DNA from: Linum tenue
Lineage: Eukaryota > Streptophyta > Magnoliopsida > Malpighiales > Linaceae
Length of the DNA stretch: 64,000 nt
NCBI GenBank assembly: GCA_946122785.1
Contig: CAMGYJ010000011.1
Coordinates: forward strand, 37,784,513 to 37,848,512
Direction of reading: 5' to 3'
This document shows, in pieces, positions 10,869 to 23,139 of the stretch. The position numbers were made by a program, and so were the translations under genes. The notes beneath the pieces were generated by a model. It had not been told where the DNA came from. It worked only from the letters and a program-made list of their open reading frames with translations, and ran no database searches. Numbering within the stretch: position 1 is the first letter of the stretch; every line of letters begins with the position of its first letter.

Positions 10869-13800
10869 ATGAGTTTTATGGTGTGGAACTGTCGTGGGAT
10901 GGGCTCCCACTTGACTGTTCCCTCGCTTGGTGGAGTCATGGCTCGGTTTCGTCACAACATTGTCTTCCTTAGTGAAACAAAACGTGACGATGACTTTGTC
11001 CATTCCAAATTTGCTAGCTTAGGGTTTAAATTAGTAAGGTATTTTAGTGCTTCCGATGGTAGTGGTGGCTTAGCTGTAGCTTGGACTGATCATGTTATTT
11101 GTACAGTTCACCTCTTGTCTTCATATCTTTGTTTTGTCGAGTGTCTTGTTCCAGCTGTTGGGAGCTTTGTAATTATCTATGTGCATCTATCGTGTGATTT
11201 AGTTTCTCGACAACTTAATGAAATTAAACATTTGCTCTCGTCGGTATTGTTGCCATCCTTTGTCGTAGGCGATTTTAACTGTCTTCTATCTTCATTAGAA
11301 AAGATGGGGGAATACTGCCTCTGTGGCTGCTTTGGATTAGCTTAATGAATTCGTGTCGACCATAGGGTTGTTTGATTTTGGTTTTCAGGGATCGCCCTAC
11401 ACCTGGTCAAATCGTTGAGCGGGTGGTGATCATTATCATGGAGCGTCTAGACCGTTGTATTGGGAGTGCTCTGACGTTGTCCGAGTGGCCTAATTTGATG
11501 GTAATCCACCTCACTTACTTAGGCTGATCATAGAATGCTCCTTATGTAGCTCATCAAATAAGATCACTAGTCTCATAACAGATTTTAGTTCGATGGCCGC
11601 TGGAATTCGAATGCAGAAGCCTTGGATATCATAAAATTGGCTTGGTCTAAACCTACTTGTGGCTCTATCCAGTTCAGCGCTATTAACCAACTCAAAATTT
11701 CTAGGCATGACTTGGTCGCGTCGGCAAATCTCATAACTTCAAATTCGGCTCGTCGCATTACAGAGCTCAAATCTGCCATCGAGGACCTTCGCAAAGTGGC
11801 AGTGGTGGATTGGGATGCCATTCGATGTATAGAAATAGAGCTCTCAGCAGCTTAATTGGTCGCGCGCAGGGGATTCTAACACAAATCTCTTCCATCGCAC
11901 AGTCCTACAAAGGCGATGATTCAATCACTTAGGTGGTTTGAGGGATGATTATGGCGTCCTACACTATGAGGAAGTGGCCATGGAAGGTATAGTTATTTCA
12001 TTCTATCAAACTCCCTCCACCTCTAACAATTTTGATGTTTTATCTTATGTAGAGACTTTGGGGTGCTCTAATAAAGTCACTCCCGAGATGAATGAATTCT
12101 TGATATCTCCTATCATGGAATTAGAAGTCAAGAATGTTTCCTTTAGAATCGGTAGCCATCAAGCACCAGGCTTCGATGGTTTTACAGCCGCATTCTTTCA
12201 AGCCCATTGAGACGTGGTCAGCAAACTCATTAGTGTTGTAGTTCTAAACTTCTTCAGCTCCGGTCGACTACTCCATAGCTTCAACCATACTTTGATATCT
12301 TTATTACCAAAGGTCATGAATGTTGAGTTGATGCACCAAATCGGCCGATTTGTCTATGTCAGGTGTTTTACAAAATAATTGCTAAGATTATGGCCGCTAG
12401 ACTTAGTGTTATTCTGCCTGATATTGTTAGTACGACTCAAAATGGTTTTGTGCAGGGTAAATCGATTACTGACAATGTTTTGATTGATCAAGAGGTTATG
12501 CAATTCTTGAAAACTAAAGTGCAGGGTCGCGATAAATGAATGGCACTGAAGCTCGATATGGAAAAAGCATTTAACCGTGTTGAGTGGTAATTTCTTTTGC
12601 TCCTCATGGAACATATGGGGTTTTGTTATGAGGGTTAAAAAACGGTACGGTATCGGTATCCCAATACCAAATCTCGAATACCGAATTACACCCTAAAATT
12701 AATCCCAATCCCAATCCCTAAATAATTTCGGTATCTCAATCCCTAAATATTTCGGTATCTCAATCAGTATTTAATTAATTACCTTTGTAATTAATAATTA
12801 AATATATATATATTAGATATGATTGTTTAATTTGGGGCAAAGAGACTAAGCAAGGAGTCTTGAGTTTGCCTAGAGCTAGGATATGTATAAGGAGAATGGA
12901 GGAGAGGTGACATCTCAAGTTCTTGTCATTGGTAATCTTTAATTTGATGAATTGGAGGATGAGAGACGTCTAATACTAGTGTTTTCTTTTTGGTGTTATG
13001 AAAATAACAAAAAATTAGGTAAGAGACGAGAGTGACTTAAATTGAATAGTCAAAATTGAGTTGGATGTGGACTTCTGAGTTATGAAATAGTGTTGGAATG
13101 ATCTATGTTTAATTAAATGACACTCTTGATGGTTAAGGGTCGTGTAGTAGTGAATGATAGAGTCTAGTTTAGAGGACAAAATACAGACTAGCTTATATTT
13201 TGGTATTGATTGGTATTTCGGTATAGAGCGATCCCAATCCCGTAATCCCTATACCGAATAAAGATTGAAATTCAATCCCAATCTCAATCCCAATAAATAA
13301 TATGTGCATTCGGTAATACCAAATATAGACAAATTCGGTACGACATTTGGTATATCCCAAATACCGGTACTAAACTTCCAACCCTATGAGTGGCGGCATT
13401 GGATAAATGCTTGTATCTCCACTATCTCGTTCTTGGTGTTGATCAAAAAAACACTCCCATGGTTATTTCAAGCCTCAGCGGGGTTTACGCCAAGGTGATC
13501 CTCTCCCCCCCCCCCCCCTCTATGCCATTTATTTTTGAGGCGTTTCGACTAAAATTTGCAGCAAAATCATGGCTGGGAGTTTGCATGGTTTACGGGTACA
13601 TGGGTATGCCCCTATGACTTCCCATCTTTTTTTCGTTGATGATACTTACCTTTTCTTGAGGGCTTCTTTTTTGGAATGCGGAACTCTGCTTTCTGTTTTG
13701 GAAAGTGGTCAGAAGATTAATCTGGCTAAATCCTCCATCTGTGTTAGCTCTAATGTTACGGATGTGGAGCAGGCACCTTTGGGAGCCTTCTTAGGGGTGG

Positions 13801-14235
13801 CTGACTCTAATGTTTTTGACAAGTACCTGGGCCTTCCGGTTCATATGCAAAGGTCTAAGACGCAAAACTTTATATTTGTGGAAGAGGGGTTGGTTAGTCG
13901 CATTCGTTCTTGGAAAACCAAAGCTATGTCCTTAGCAGCTAAAGAAACAGTGATTAAGTCAATTGGCTCGGCCTCATCTATATATGCTATGTTTCTTTTA
14001 GTCTTCCTTCTTTCACTTGTCGCAGGTTGAATGGCCAGTTGTCCCGATTTTGGTGGGCCGATCAGGATAAAAAAGATGGTATGCATTGGCTTTCATGGTA
14101 AGATGTCTGCCATAGCAAATTTTTTGGGGGACTCGGCTTCCGTGACTTCGAGAGGTTTAACATCCCCTCTTAGCTAAGCGAGCTTGGCGGGTTCTCATGA
14201 ATCCTACTAGCTATGATTGTCATGTATGGTTAATG
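10869..14235 (+). pseudogene. LINE ORF2 (endonuclease-reverse transcriptase) pseudogene
   Basis: The ATG at 10869 opens MSFMVWNCRGMGS, the usual start of a plant L1 endonuclease. DFNCLLSS is near 11270-11290. The reverse transcriptase fingers and palm are spread over 11940-14030, with the catalytic aspartates visible in FVDDTYLF (13637-13660). Premature stops are present near 11343, 12210 and 12538, and a C-run at 13507-13520 shifts frame. The MITE at 12633-13384 splits the coding sequence between GFCYE and WRHWIN. The 3' third of an intact ORF2 is missing. Confidence 0.85.
12633..13384. mobile_element. MITE (copy B of the 645-2495 family)
   Basis: A 752-bp AT-rich element with termini GGTTAAAAAACGG and, on the other strand, GGGTTGGAAGTTTAG. 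TATGAG is duplicated on both sides (12627-12632 and 13385-13390). Removing the element and one duplicate restores the LINE reading frame (CYE then WRHW), which fixes the insertion point. It is inverted relative to copy A at 645-2495. A 6-bp duplication leaves the superfamily open (a degenerate hAT 8-bp duplication is possible). Confidence 0.85.
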
Positions 14236-15415
14236 GAATGTGGTGAGTGAGCTCTTTTCCGTGGGCTTTCGTGGTTATCCACACGCCTCCGAGTACGCCT
14301 CTCTAATCCATGCCAGTCACCTCGATCTAGACTATTCTATCTGGGGCATTCAGACCGTAGCTCATTTCAATGGGTACTACCCACCGTCCACATCGAGGTT
14401 TCATCCCGGGTTCTATTATGAAGGCACTCCTATGGCAGGGGTACGCTCTCCTCATCCACCATAAGATCCTATTCATTCATCTAACCCTAATTTGCTTGAT
14501 GACATATACCTGTCTAACCTTAAAACTCCATACCCAGCGTAGAAGCTCAAGTAGGCTAGTATATAACATTAGGGCGACTTACCTAAACACAATCAAAGCT
14601 AGAGAAGCAATAAAATCAACTAGATAAACGCATTCATTCAAAACCCATACATACACTACCTATAAATTAGGGTTCATCTTCCCTAAACAACCATTAGAGA
14701 TTCAAGTCAGAAAGAAAACACAAACCAGAAGAGAGGGAATGATGGAATCAATCTTCTTCTCGTTGCTTGTACCTTCTTCTTGCTCATTGGGTGGATTGGA
14801 TCTTCAATTAACCTCTCCCAAGGTGTTTCCCTCTCTAAAAATAACCCAAAACCCTAACTTTCTCACTCTAGGTCGGCTCTCCCTTGAAAAGTGCAGCAAG
14901 AGGGGTATTTATAGAAATGTGATGGCGGTCAAGGCCTACAGGGCGTGAGTAACGGCCGTGACCAGCTGGAACGTCTATAAATCGCCCGAAATGACGTGTT
15001 TTGACTCAGTCTTTTTAATCTCCAATATCGCGGCCGTGATCTATGTTTCCCGGGTGCGACCTTTTTCGCTGTCAAAATGCACCATGTCTGCGATTCGACT
15101 GTGGAAAGTCTCTGCCTTATTCTTGGTCACCTGCTGAAGTTCGCAGTTACTGTTCACGGCTATGATCTTCAGCCCGCTAACATGGTGCTCACGCCGTGAC
15201 TAGTGCCTCTTCTCCTCTTCTTGCTCCTGTGCTTTCCAATCGCGCTCGGATGAACTCCAATCGATTCTCGATCAATCCCAAATGAATATAAGATCTGGAA
15301 TTTCATCACAAACACCTGAAAAAGCATAAAATACGACAAAGTGGGGTCGATTCCCTATGAAAACCTTCATAACAAGAATACCTATGCCAAAACGGATGTT
15401 TTTTACATCCAAAAA
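14236..15415. mobile_element. LTR-retrotransposon fragment (probable LTR)
   Basis: Non-coding sequence with LTR-like traits: a leader-like stretch with clustered AACCCTAA motifs, a TATTTATAGAAATG box near 14907-14920, and GCGGTCAAGGC / ACGGCCGTGACC motifs common in plant retroelement LTRs. I could not find a partner copy or a target duplication. Confidence 0.4.
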
Positions 15416-16221
15416 GTCATTACAATCAAGATCCCTAACACATGGAACTAGGGTTCTTCATACCCAAGTGAGAGAAAGGTCTACTCCATAGAGAGAGAAG
15501 AGAACCTAAATCAGAGCAGGCATACTCATAAAGATGAGAATAATATGCTTTGGGATGTCAATCTTCACTCCTGGAGATGTAATCTAGGCTTCAATGGTGA
15601 GAAATCCACTCCAAATAGCTCCTAGGGTTTGTTCTTTGTCACTTTCACTCTCCTAGAACTCTTAACCTGTTTTGGCTTGAATCTGCCTGTTTAACCTAAC
15701 ACTAGGCGAAACATGGTCGGGAACACGACCGTGTTCTGCCCATGCTTTGATCAGGTCACGTGGAAAAACTCAAGTTGGAGGTGGGGATTACACGGTCGCT
15801 TCTCAAAATATGGTCGTGCTCAATGATGAACACGACCGTGTTCTTGCCCGTGCTTCCCATTCTACATCAGCCTTCATGATCCAATCCTCGGCATAAAATA
15901 CACGGGCGCGACTGCTAGTGGACACGGGCGTGTTCTTGCCCGTATTCTTCTCCTTAGACGAGAACACTCTCTCACTAAAAAGCACTTGCACACCCCGTGT
16001 GAAATACAACCGAGTCCTAGGGAGGGGACGACCGTGTTCTACTCCAGATTTGCCGAATGACATCCAAATGACCTGAAACTCGCGTCAAAGCCTTCGTTCA
16101 ATGACTAGGACCTAAAATGTGACAAAAGAGCACAACCTAGAGTAAAATAGGCCAAGGAAACCCAAATTCCAGCCAAAACGGTTAAGAAACAAGGGTGCAA
16201 ACATGAAATACGATGTTATCA
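15416..16221. mobile_element. Truncated LTR, same family as 59576-60945
   Basis: It matches the distal half of the LTR at 59576-60945: both contain ATCC(C)TAAC-CATGGAACTAGGG, a series of CACGACCGTG / CACGGCCGTG palindromes and CACAACCTAG-GTAAAATAGGCC before the end. The terminal dinucleotide CA is at 16221 (GTTATCA). The proximal half is absent, so it is a truncated LTR. Confidence 0.6.
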
Positions 16222-17247
16222 GGTGCAAGGTGGAAGACAATGTTGAAATAGGTAGTTAACAATCTTGATTGATTGGTTCTATTGACAACATGTCAATCTA
16301 GGGGTTTTAATATCGTGGCCAAAGGCAATAAACAACCTAAGTGACTAAGGTAGGGGTATGAACCGATTTGTCAAAAATCATATCGACGTGGTAAGCTTTG
16401 TTGAGCAAAGGGGCCATACACCTTATACCAATCGATCAAGATTTGAAACTACCCATCAAACATTCTTCTAGGGGTCTAACATACGCATTGAAGTTCATTT
16501 AGCATGCATCAAATCGTTAAAATAAAAAATCTTGTGGTTTGAGCATTTCATCGAGCACTTGGTGGGCGACAATCAAAACATCTAGAATCATGCAATCCAT
16601 GCTCACCAAGGCCTCCAAACCACATACATGCATTCATAAACATGCAACACAACAACATTTCATCATTTGCCCTTCACCCTAGTCCATTAGAACTCATTCT
16701 TAACTAAGGCATGGTCATAAACTACAAACTAACCTAAAAACAAAATACATGCAAGTACTTTATTGAAAGGTAAAGGAAAAGAAAATGAAAACCGATGTTG
16801 GGGTACCTCCCAACTAGCGTGTCTTTTAGGTCGTTTCACCTAACCGTTGTCTTCAAGTACTCAGTTCAGCTCAAGACCTCCTTGCAGTTGAGGTTTTTAT
16901 TGGCCAAGTGGAATATCAAGTCTTCATCAGTCTCCCGATCGTTCGGTGAAGGCTCATGTAGATGGAGTTTCTTGAGACACCTCCAATAAAACCTCTCTTC
17001 AAATCTTCTTTGTTTCTCTTTGCCTCGAACCAAATCAAGCATTATTGAAGAATCATCACCGAATCCACCAAGAGGGATTAATGATGTCGTGACCTCGTCT
17101 CGGCAAAGAGGTGATGTAAAAGGGGTCCTATGCTAGGAGTCCTTTGAGGTCAGGTAACCTTCCATGGTCAAACTAGTTAGCCCCTTCGAGTAAACCAACC
17201 TGAATCAACTCCAAATCATCTTCATACTTTTCTTCAACCTCCTCCTC

Positions 17248-17295
<48 letters not shown>

Positions 17296-17780
17296 TGTCA
17301 TTCATATATTCCCCAAGTTGAGTATCAAGCTCATCCTCTTCTTTACGTTCTTTTTCCTCCACATCAAAACTCTCTTATAAGTTAACTTCTCGTTGTCGAT
17401 AGGGAGATATGATGTTTACCCAAACAAGTTCTTCATTAAGTTGATCTTCTGTGTCTGCTTGCTTGGCCACCGTGAAGAATTCTTCTTCTTCTTCCAACTC
17501 CTCTTCGGTCTTGACACTTGCATCCAAGAGGTGATCTTTACAAGATCTCGAACCAAGTTGCTTGAGATCCCTCCTATTTGCTTTCAACCTCTTAGATAAC
17601 ATTTCTTGCTCAATGAGGAAGGGTTGAAAAGGAAACTCAGGTTCCTCTTGTATTGTAGTTGACCCTTCATTTTCCGCCTCTTTGGGTGTAGGTGGCAATG
17701 AAGGATGAAGTACATCTTCATCCTTGGAGGTTGTGGTTTCTACATCTAAATCTACTAAGCAAAATACTAAAGAACATTCA
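16222..17780. mobile_element. Degenerate LTR-retrotransposon internal region
   Basis: It follows directly on the truncated LTR. It contains TTGGGGTACCTCCCAACTAG near 16798, a motif often found downstream of pol in plant Ty3/gypsy elements, and no intact pol domain. A minus-strand 107-residue acidic reading frame (17375-17698) is unidentified. A CT microsatellite lies at 17251-17293. Confidence 0.4.
17251..17293. repeat. (CT)n microsatellite
   Basis: An uninterrupted CT dinucleotide run of about 40 bases. Confidence 0.95.
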
Positions 17781-18130
17781 CAATATAATTAGTTCGATTC
17801 AAGGTCTATCAACCAGTTAACTCTCTGGATACCCAAGTTTGATCAATCAAGTAAAGTTGCAAGATCAATTGAAAGAATTGTACAATCGCCTATATATTTA
17901 GTAAAACGTAACAACTCAACATAGTAACAAATTGACCAAATCCGAAAGCAATATAAATTACAGAGTTTCATGACCAAAATAACTAGGAACACCATCTTAT
18001 AAATTGAATTTTATCCATCTTCTCCCAACGTTCTTATGATACGAGTTGTGATGTCTGTCATTCTCCATGAATTAACTCTTGGTCTCACAGATTTCAGTAC
18101 AAAAATAATGTAGTGCACACCAAATTTTGC

Positions 18131-18683
18131 TAGTTATTGTATGAACCAAATTTTGTTGCATTCTTTAGTATATTTGTGATCATTATTCTGTGTAATTGAT
18201 ATGGTAATGGGGGACATGAATTGGGGGACAAAACACCAAATGATCTTATGTAAAACTTGACAAGTCAGAGGATTTTAGTTAGACGTCCAGGGCATCAATG
18301 GGCGCCTAACTGGGGGGACAGTTGGGGGTAACATGTGCATGTGCATTTGGGATTTTTCTAAGGAAAACAAATCTTTAATTATGTGCCAAAAAATGGCATA
18401 GCCTTGTTAGGCATCATATGTGCAATAAATAGTTTTATCTCATTGCTTGAGTTATATCCCTAACCGTGTTATGAGTCGCACTATGTTACACTGTTCTTTC
18501 TCTCCATGGTTCTTGCTCCGGGGTCTTAAGCTATTATGATCATGGGGGACATGGATCAACTAGCAGAGTAAAAAGAGGCACATGCACGTCATATGCCAGA
18601 TGTAGAGGCCAAACATATTTGACAACATGAAGACTTCTAGTTAGGCAACCAGTGTAACAATGAATACCTAACTGGGGGACAAT
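18131..18683 (+). mobile_element. Partial internal 3' end of the tandem LTR element
   Basis: About 550 bp identical in layout to the segments just before the second and third LTRs (from about 22035 and 25395): TTGTATGAACCAAATTTTG, repeated GGGGGACA motifs and ending ACTGGGGGACAAT, a likely polypurine tract. It shows that the array once extended further left and was cut off near 18131. Confidence 0.8.
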
Positions 18684-19236
18684 TGTTGGGGGTGTAAATA
18701 TGGCATAGCCCAGCCTAATAGTAAATATGGTCTGCAAGGCACATATGGACCCAAGCCCACAAAGTACCACAAGGCCCAACTGAAGCCCAACAAAATATCA
18801 CAAGGTTTTACCTATAAATATGATCCTAGGTCTTTCAAGCAAGGGACCTCTTCTTCTCCTCTACTCATTTTGACATATCACTTATCTCTCTACAATCTCT
18901 CTCTCTACCTAAGATCTCCTTATTTCTCTATCATTGTACTAATGTTGATCGTCAGAGTGTAGATAATGGGGGTCATCCCCGCCCTTTCACAGACCCGGCG
19001 CCTCTCTTGTTTCTTGGAAGAAACAATATAAATATGCTCCTAGGTCTTTCAAGCAAGAGACCTCTTCTTCTCCTCTACTCATTTTGACATATCACTTATC
19101 TCTCTGCAATCCCTCTCTACCTAAGATCTCCTTATTTCTCTATCATTGTACTAATGTTGATCGTCGAAGTGTAGATAATGGGGGTCACCCCGCCCTTTCA
19201 CAGACCCGGCGCCCCTCTTGTTTCTTGGCAGAAACA
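18684..19236 (+). mobile_element. LTR 1 of the tandem element
   Basis: 553 bp, beginning TGTTGGGGGTG and ending CAGAAACA. A TATAAATATG box is present twice (18813 and 19027) because the promoter/leader part of the LTR is directly duplicated with a period of about 214 bp. It is followed by ATTGGCGCGCCAGATAGGG, the usual place for the primer-binding site. Confidence 0.85.
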
Positions 19237-20170
19237 ATTGGCGCGCCAGATAGGGGCCGAGCGCCTGAGTTTACAAGAAATTAGGAGAATGAGTCTGTCA
19301 AGGAAAGAGGGAAATATGCGTTGAGGGGCGGAGACAGATCGTGGTGGAGAAGGATCCAGACGCCTCAAAATGGGTAGAAGAAGGTGAGATTTGGCGTCAC
19401 ATGGTGGAGGCGCAACCTTCACAAACAAAGAAGAAGAAGGCCATAAAGATTGGGAAAAAGATAGTAGGCGCCCATAATTTTGGGAGGTCCGGATTGTATG
19501 CAGTTGAAATGGGCCCAAGCGCATGGTTCAAGCAAACTTTAAAGTGGCGTGAACGATCAATTCGTTAGAAGGCCCAACATGCGCTCTGATTGAACCAGGC
19601 GCCTCAAGCCCAAGAAGCCCAGTACACGCTCATCATTCAATCGACCTCAAGCCCAAGAAGCACAGTAGCTCAAGCCCAAGAAGCCCAGTACACGCTCATC
19701 ATTCAATCGACCTCAAGCCCAAGAAGCACAGTAGCACTTCAAATATTAAAAATTGCAGAGGGGAGGATTGAACCAGGCGCCTCACCAACACAAGTCCAAA
19801 GCCTTGACCAACAAGCTAGCTAGCAAGCTTACGCCTATTAATGAATGTTTTATGTATACCATCTATGCGTCCAGTATATCACATTCAAAAAAAATTGCCA
19901 GCAAAGAGATTGGAATTGACTCTTTGCTGATAGAAGTCAAGCGCCTACACTATTATGATACAACTCTGAACATATCAATATCATGTGCCTAGCAAGTGTC
20001 AGGTTCAGGTTGGGCTTCTACACACTAAAACCAAGCTAAGTATCCTTTTCTTTGTGATATTTAATTTATTTTTGCATAATATTGCTTCCATCGAAATACT
20101 TTTCGTCCCCAATTATGGCGCCCTTGTGTGAATGCTCTTCGCGCTTGAAAATTGCACCTATGGTTGGAAA

Positions 20171-20940
20171 CAATGCAGTTAAAAGCGAGATTCTATCTAG
20201 AAGCGGGAAATGGGTAAAATCGTAAGACGTAGAATCAAAGCGTAAAAGTTTAAGTTTTTTACGCACCTTATAAAATAGCTAAAATATGTTAAGTACAACA
20301 TATAGTATGTAAAACGTGAGTGTGTAGATTTTAGATAAGGGAATAACTACATGAAATTCATAATTAAAATGTAATATCTAACACATAAACTAATTTGTGT
20401 TGACTCAAAAGTACAGAAAACTCATAATATCTTAATAATAAGCTCATAAACGTAGATCGTAACCTGTAAACGAGCTTGAGAATCTAAATTCTCATAAGCT
20501 GGTTTGAGTTTACATAATTACATACGATCAATTACCCATAAACTTTTATCGCAACCCAGGTAAGACCCACATGTGAAGATTAAGGGAGAAGACTGATAGA
20601 AGGTCAGCGGCTGATGAGAATACCATTAGGTGTCTTTTCAACCTAATGTGAAGCCCCTATCTCGACAATAGGTGTAGAACGAGTGATGAATCATGTTTTC
20701 CTTTTTTATTTTTTGCTGATATGTCTCCAAAATTACATCATTTTGGGTCAATTAGCACATTTTTATGAGATGATCAAAATCGTATAAAAACGCTTCAGAA
20801 TCGCGATTTACCGATTTTAAACGATTTTACCAATTTTACTCATGTTTTTAATAGTTTTTGTGACTAAGCGACTTTAGGTAGAAACTGAAACGTTTTGGTG
20901 GCCTAGATACGTAAAAACGTATGCGCGATTTTGACTACAC
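20171..20940. mobile_element. MITE (TGCAGTTAAAA family), 10-bp target duplication
   Basis: A 770-bp insertion with exact flanking copies of TGGTTGGAAA (20161-20170 and 20941-20950). The second copy of the retroelement reads straight through at the same place (about 23955-23970), proving that this is an insertion. The termini CAATGCAGTTAAAAGCG and GTGTAGTCAAAATCG (other strand) form imperfect inverted repeats. The duplication length (9-10 bp) suggests a Mutator-type MITE. Confidence 0.85.
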
Positions 20941-20989
20941 TGGTTGGAAATACTCTCCGTGCCCAAATCTAGCGCCCGTAATATTCGAA

Positions 20990-21780
20990 ATATCTCAGAG
21001 GGAGATCTCATGCGCCCGTAATACTTGAAGGGTATCCAAGGGAGATGCAAAGCGCCCGAAATACTTGAAAGGTCTCCAAGGGAGATGCAAAGCACCCGAA
21101 ATACTTAAAAGGTCTCCAAGTGAGATACAAATTGCCCATAATACCTAAAATGCCCGAAATACTTGAAAGGTCTCCAAGGGAGATGCAAAGCACCCGAAAT
21201 ACTTGAAAAGGTCTCCAAATGAGATGCAAAGCACCCATAATACCTAAGGCGCCCGAAATACTTGAAAGGTCTCCAAGGGAGATGCAAAGCACCCGAAATA
21301 CTTGAAAGGTCTCCAAGTGAGATGCAAAGCGCCCATAATACCTAAAGCGCCCGAAATACTTGAAAGGTCTCCAAGGGAGATGCAAAGCACCCGAAATACT
21401 TGAAAGGTCTCCAAGTGATATGCAAAGCGCCCATAATACCTAAGGCGCCCGAAATACTTGAAAGGTCTCCAAGGGAGATGCAAAGCACCCGAAATACTTG
21501 AAAGGTCTCCAAGTGAGATGCAAAGCGCCCATAATACCTAAAGCGCCCGAAATACTTGAAAAGTCTCCAAGGGAGATGCAAAGCACCCGAAATACTTGAA
21601 AGGTCTCCAAGTGAGATGCAAAGCGCCCATAATACGTAATACCTAAAACGCCCGAAATACTTGAAAGGTCTCCAAGGGAGATGCAAAGCACCCGAAATAC
21701 GTACGTGAAAGGCTCTAAGGGGTATTTAAAGCGCACGTAATACCCAAAGCACCCGAAGTACTTAAAAGCGCCCATTATAC
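20990..21780. repeat. 98-bp tandem repeat array 1
   Basis: About six units with a 98-bp period. Each is made of one 18-bp segment (AGCGCCCATAATACCTAA) and two closely similar 40-bp segments starting AGC(G/A)CCCGAAATACTTG. The flanks hold degraded 40-bp units. The array lies in the 3' part of the internal region. Confidence 0.9.
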
Positions 21781-22587
21781 TTGCAAGTTCTCTATGGGAG
21801 TGTAATGTGTTCATAGTATCCAACAGAGGTTAAAGGGAGAAGCGAGGCGCTCGCAATATCTCAGAAAACTCATAGCAAAGTGTTAGACACCCGCAACACC
21901 AAAGTCAATAAAGACGTTATAATAAAGGCGCATAAAGGAAGCACTTCGAGGTTAAGGCGCTTCCTTTCTAGCCTCCAATAATACATCTCAAGGAATAAGC
22001 TAAGTGTTTTCTGTCTCTACTCGAGTTATATTCCTAGTTATTGTATGAACCAAATTTTGTTGCATTCTTGAGTATATTTGTGATCATTATTCTATGTAAT
22101 GGATATGGTAATGGGGGACATGAATTGGGGGACAAAACACCAAATGATCTTACGTAAAACTTGACAAGTCAGAGGATTTTATTTAGTCATCCAGGACATC
22201 ACTGGGCGCCTAACCGGGTGGACAGTTGGGGGTAACATGTGCATGTGCATTCGGGATTTTTTCTAAGGCAAACAAATCTTTAATTATGTGCCAAAAATGT
22301 CATAGCCTTGTTAGACATCATATGTGCAATAAATAGTTTTATCTCATTGCTTGAGTTATATCCCTAACCGTGTTATGAGTCGCATTATGTTACATTGTTC
22401 TTTCTCTCCATGGTTCTTGCTCCGGGGTCTTAAGCTATTATGATCATGGGGGACATGGATCAACTAGCAGAGTAAAAAGAGGCACATGAACGTCATATGC
22501 CAGATGTAGAGGCCAAACATGTTTGACAACATGAAGACTTCTAGTTAGGCATCTAGTGTACCACTGAATACCTAACTGGGGGACAAT

Positions 22588-23139
22588 TGTTGGGGGTGTA
22601 AATATGGCATAGCCCAGCCTAATAGTAAATATGGTCTGCAAGGCACATATGGACCCAAGCTCACAAAGCACCACAAGGCCCAACTGAAGCCCAACAAAAT
22701 ATCACAAGGTTTTACCTATAAATATGCTCCTAGGTCTTTCAAGCAAGGGACCTCTTCTTTTCCTCTACTCATTTTGACATATCACTTATCTCTCTACAAT
22801 CACTCTCTACCTAAGACCTCCTTATTTCTCTATCATTATACTAATGTTGATCGACGGAGTGTAGATAATGGGGGCCATCCCCGCCCTTTCACAGACCCGG
22901 CGCCCCTCTTGTTTCTTGGCAGAAACAATATAAATATGCTCATAGGTCTTTCAAGCAAGGGACCTCTTCTTCTCCTCTACTCATTTTGACATATCACTTA
23001 TCTCTCTGCAATCTCTCTCTACCTAAGATCTCCTTATTTCTCTATCATTGTACTAATGTTGATCGTCGGAGTGTAGATAATGGGGGTCATCTCCGCCCTT
23101 TCACAGACCCGGCGCCCCTCTTGTTTCTTGGCAAAAACA
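22588..23139 (+). mobile_element. LTR 2 of the tandem element (shared, middle LTR)
   Basis: Same start and nearly the same end as LTR 1 (TGTTGGGGGTG ... AAAAACA), with the same internal duplication (TATAAATATG at 22717 and 22929). It serves as the 3' LTR of internal region 1 and the 5' LTR of internal region 2. Confidence 0.85.

Larger units (their letters stand above)
9560..14235 (+). mobile_element. Decayed LINE (L1-type non-LTR retrotransposon), split by a MITE
   Basis: The order is: leader, ORF1 with the nucleic-acid-binding domain common in plant LINEs (DUF4283), ORF2 with apurinic endonuclease motifs (WNCRGMGS, VVGDFNCLLSS), then reverse transcriptase motifs (QNGFVQGKSITDNVL, ALKLDMEKAFNRVEW, FVDDTYLFLRAS). 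Stops and frameshifts occur in every part. The 3' part (zinc knuckle, tail) is missing: sequence identity to a LINE ends near 14235, where LTR-derived sequence begins. A MITE (12633-13384) interrupts the reverse transcriptase. It is dead, and the surrounding host genes lie outside it. Confidence 0.9.
19237..22587 (+). mobile_element. Internal region 1 of a non-coding LTR retroelement
   Basis: 3.35 kb between LTR 1 and LTR 2 with no gag, protease, reverse transcriptase, RNase H or integrase motif in any frame. It contains a 66-bp direct duplication (about 19609-19740) of a CTCAAGCCCAAGAAGC unit, a 770-bp MITE (20171-20940) and a tandem repeat array (20990-21780). It ends in a polypurine-like ACTGGGGGACAAT. 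This is the layout of a large non-autonomous LTR element (LARD-type) that borrows its proteins. Confidence 0.75.
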
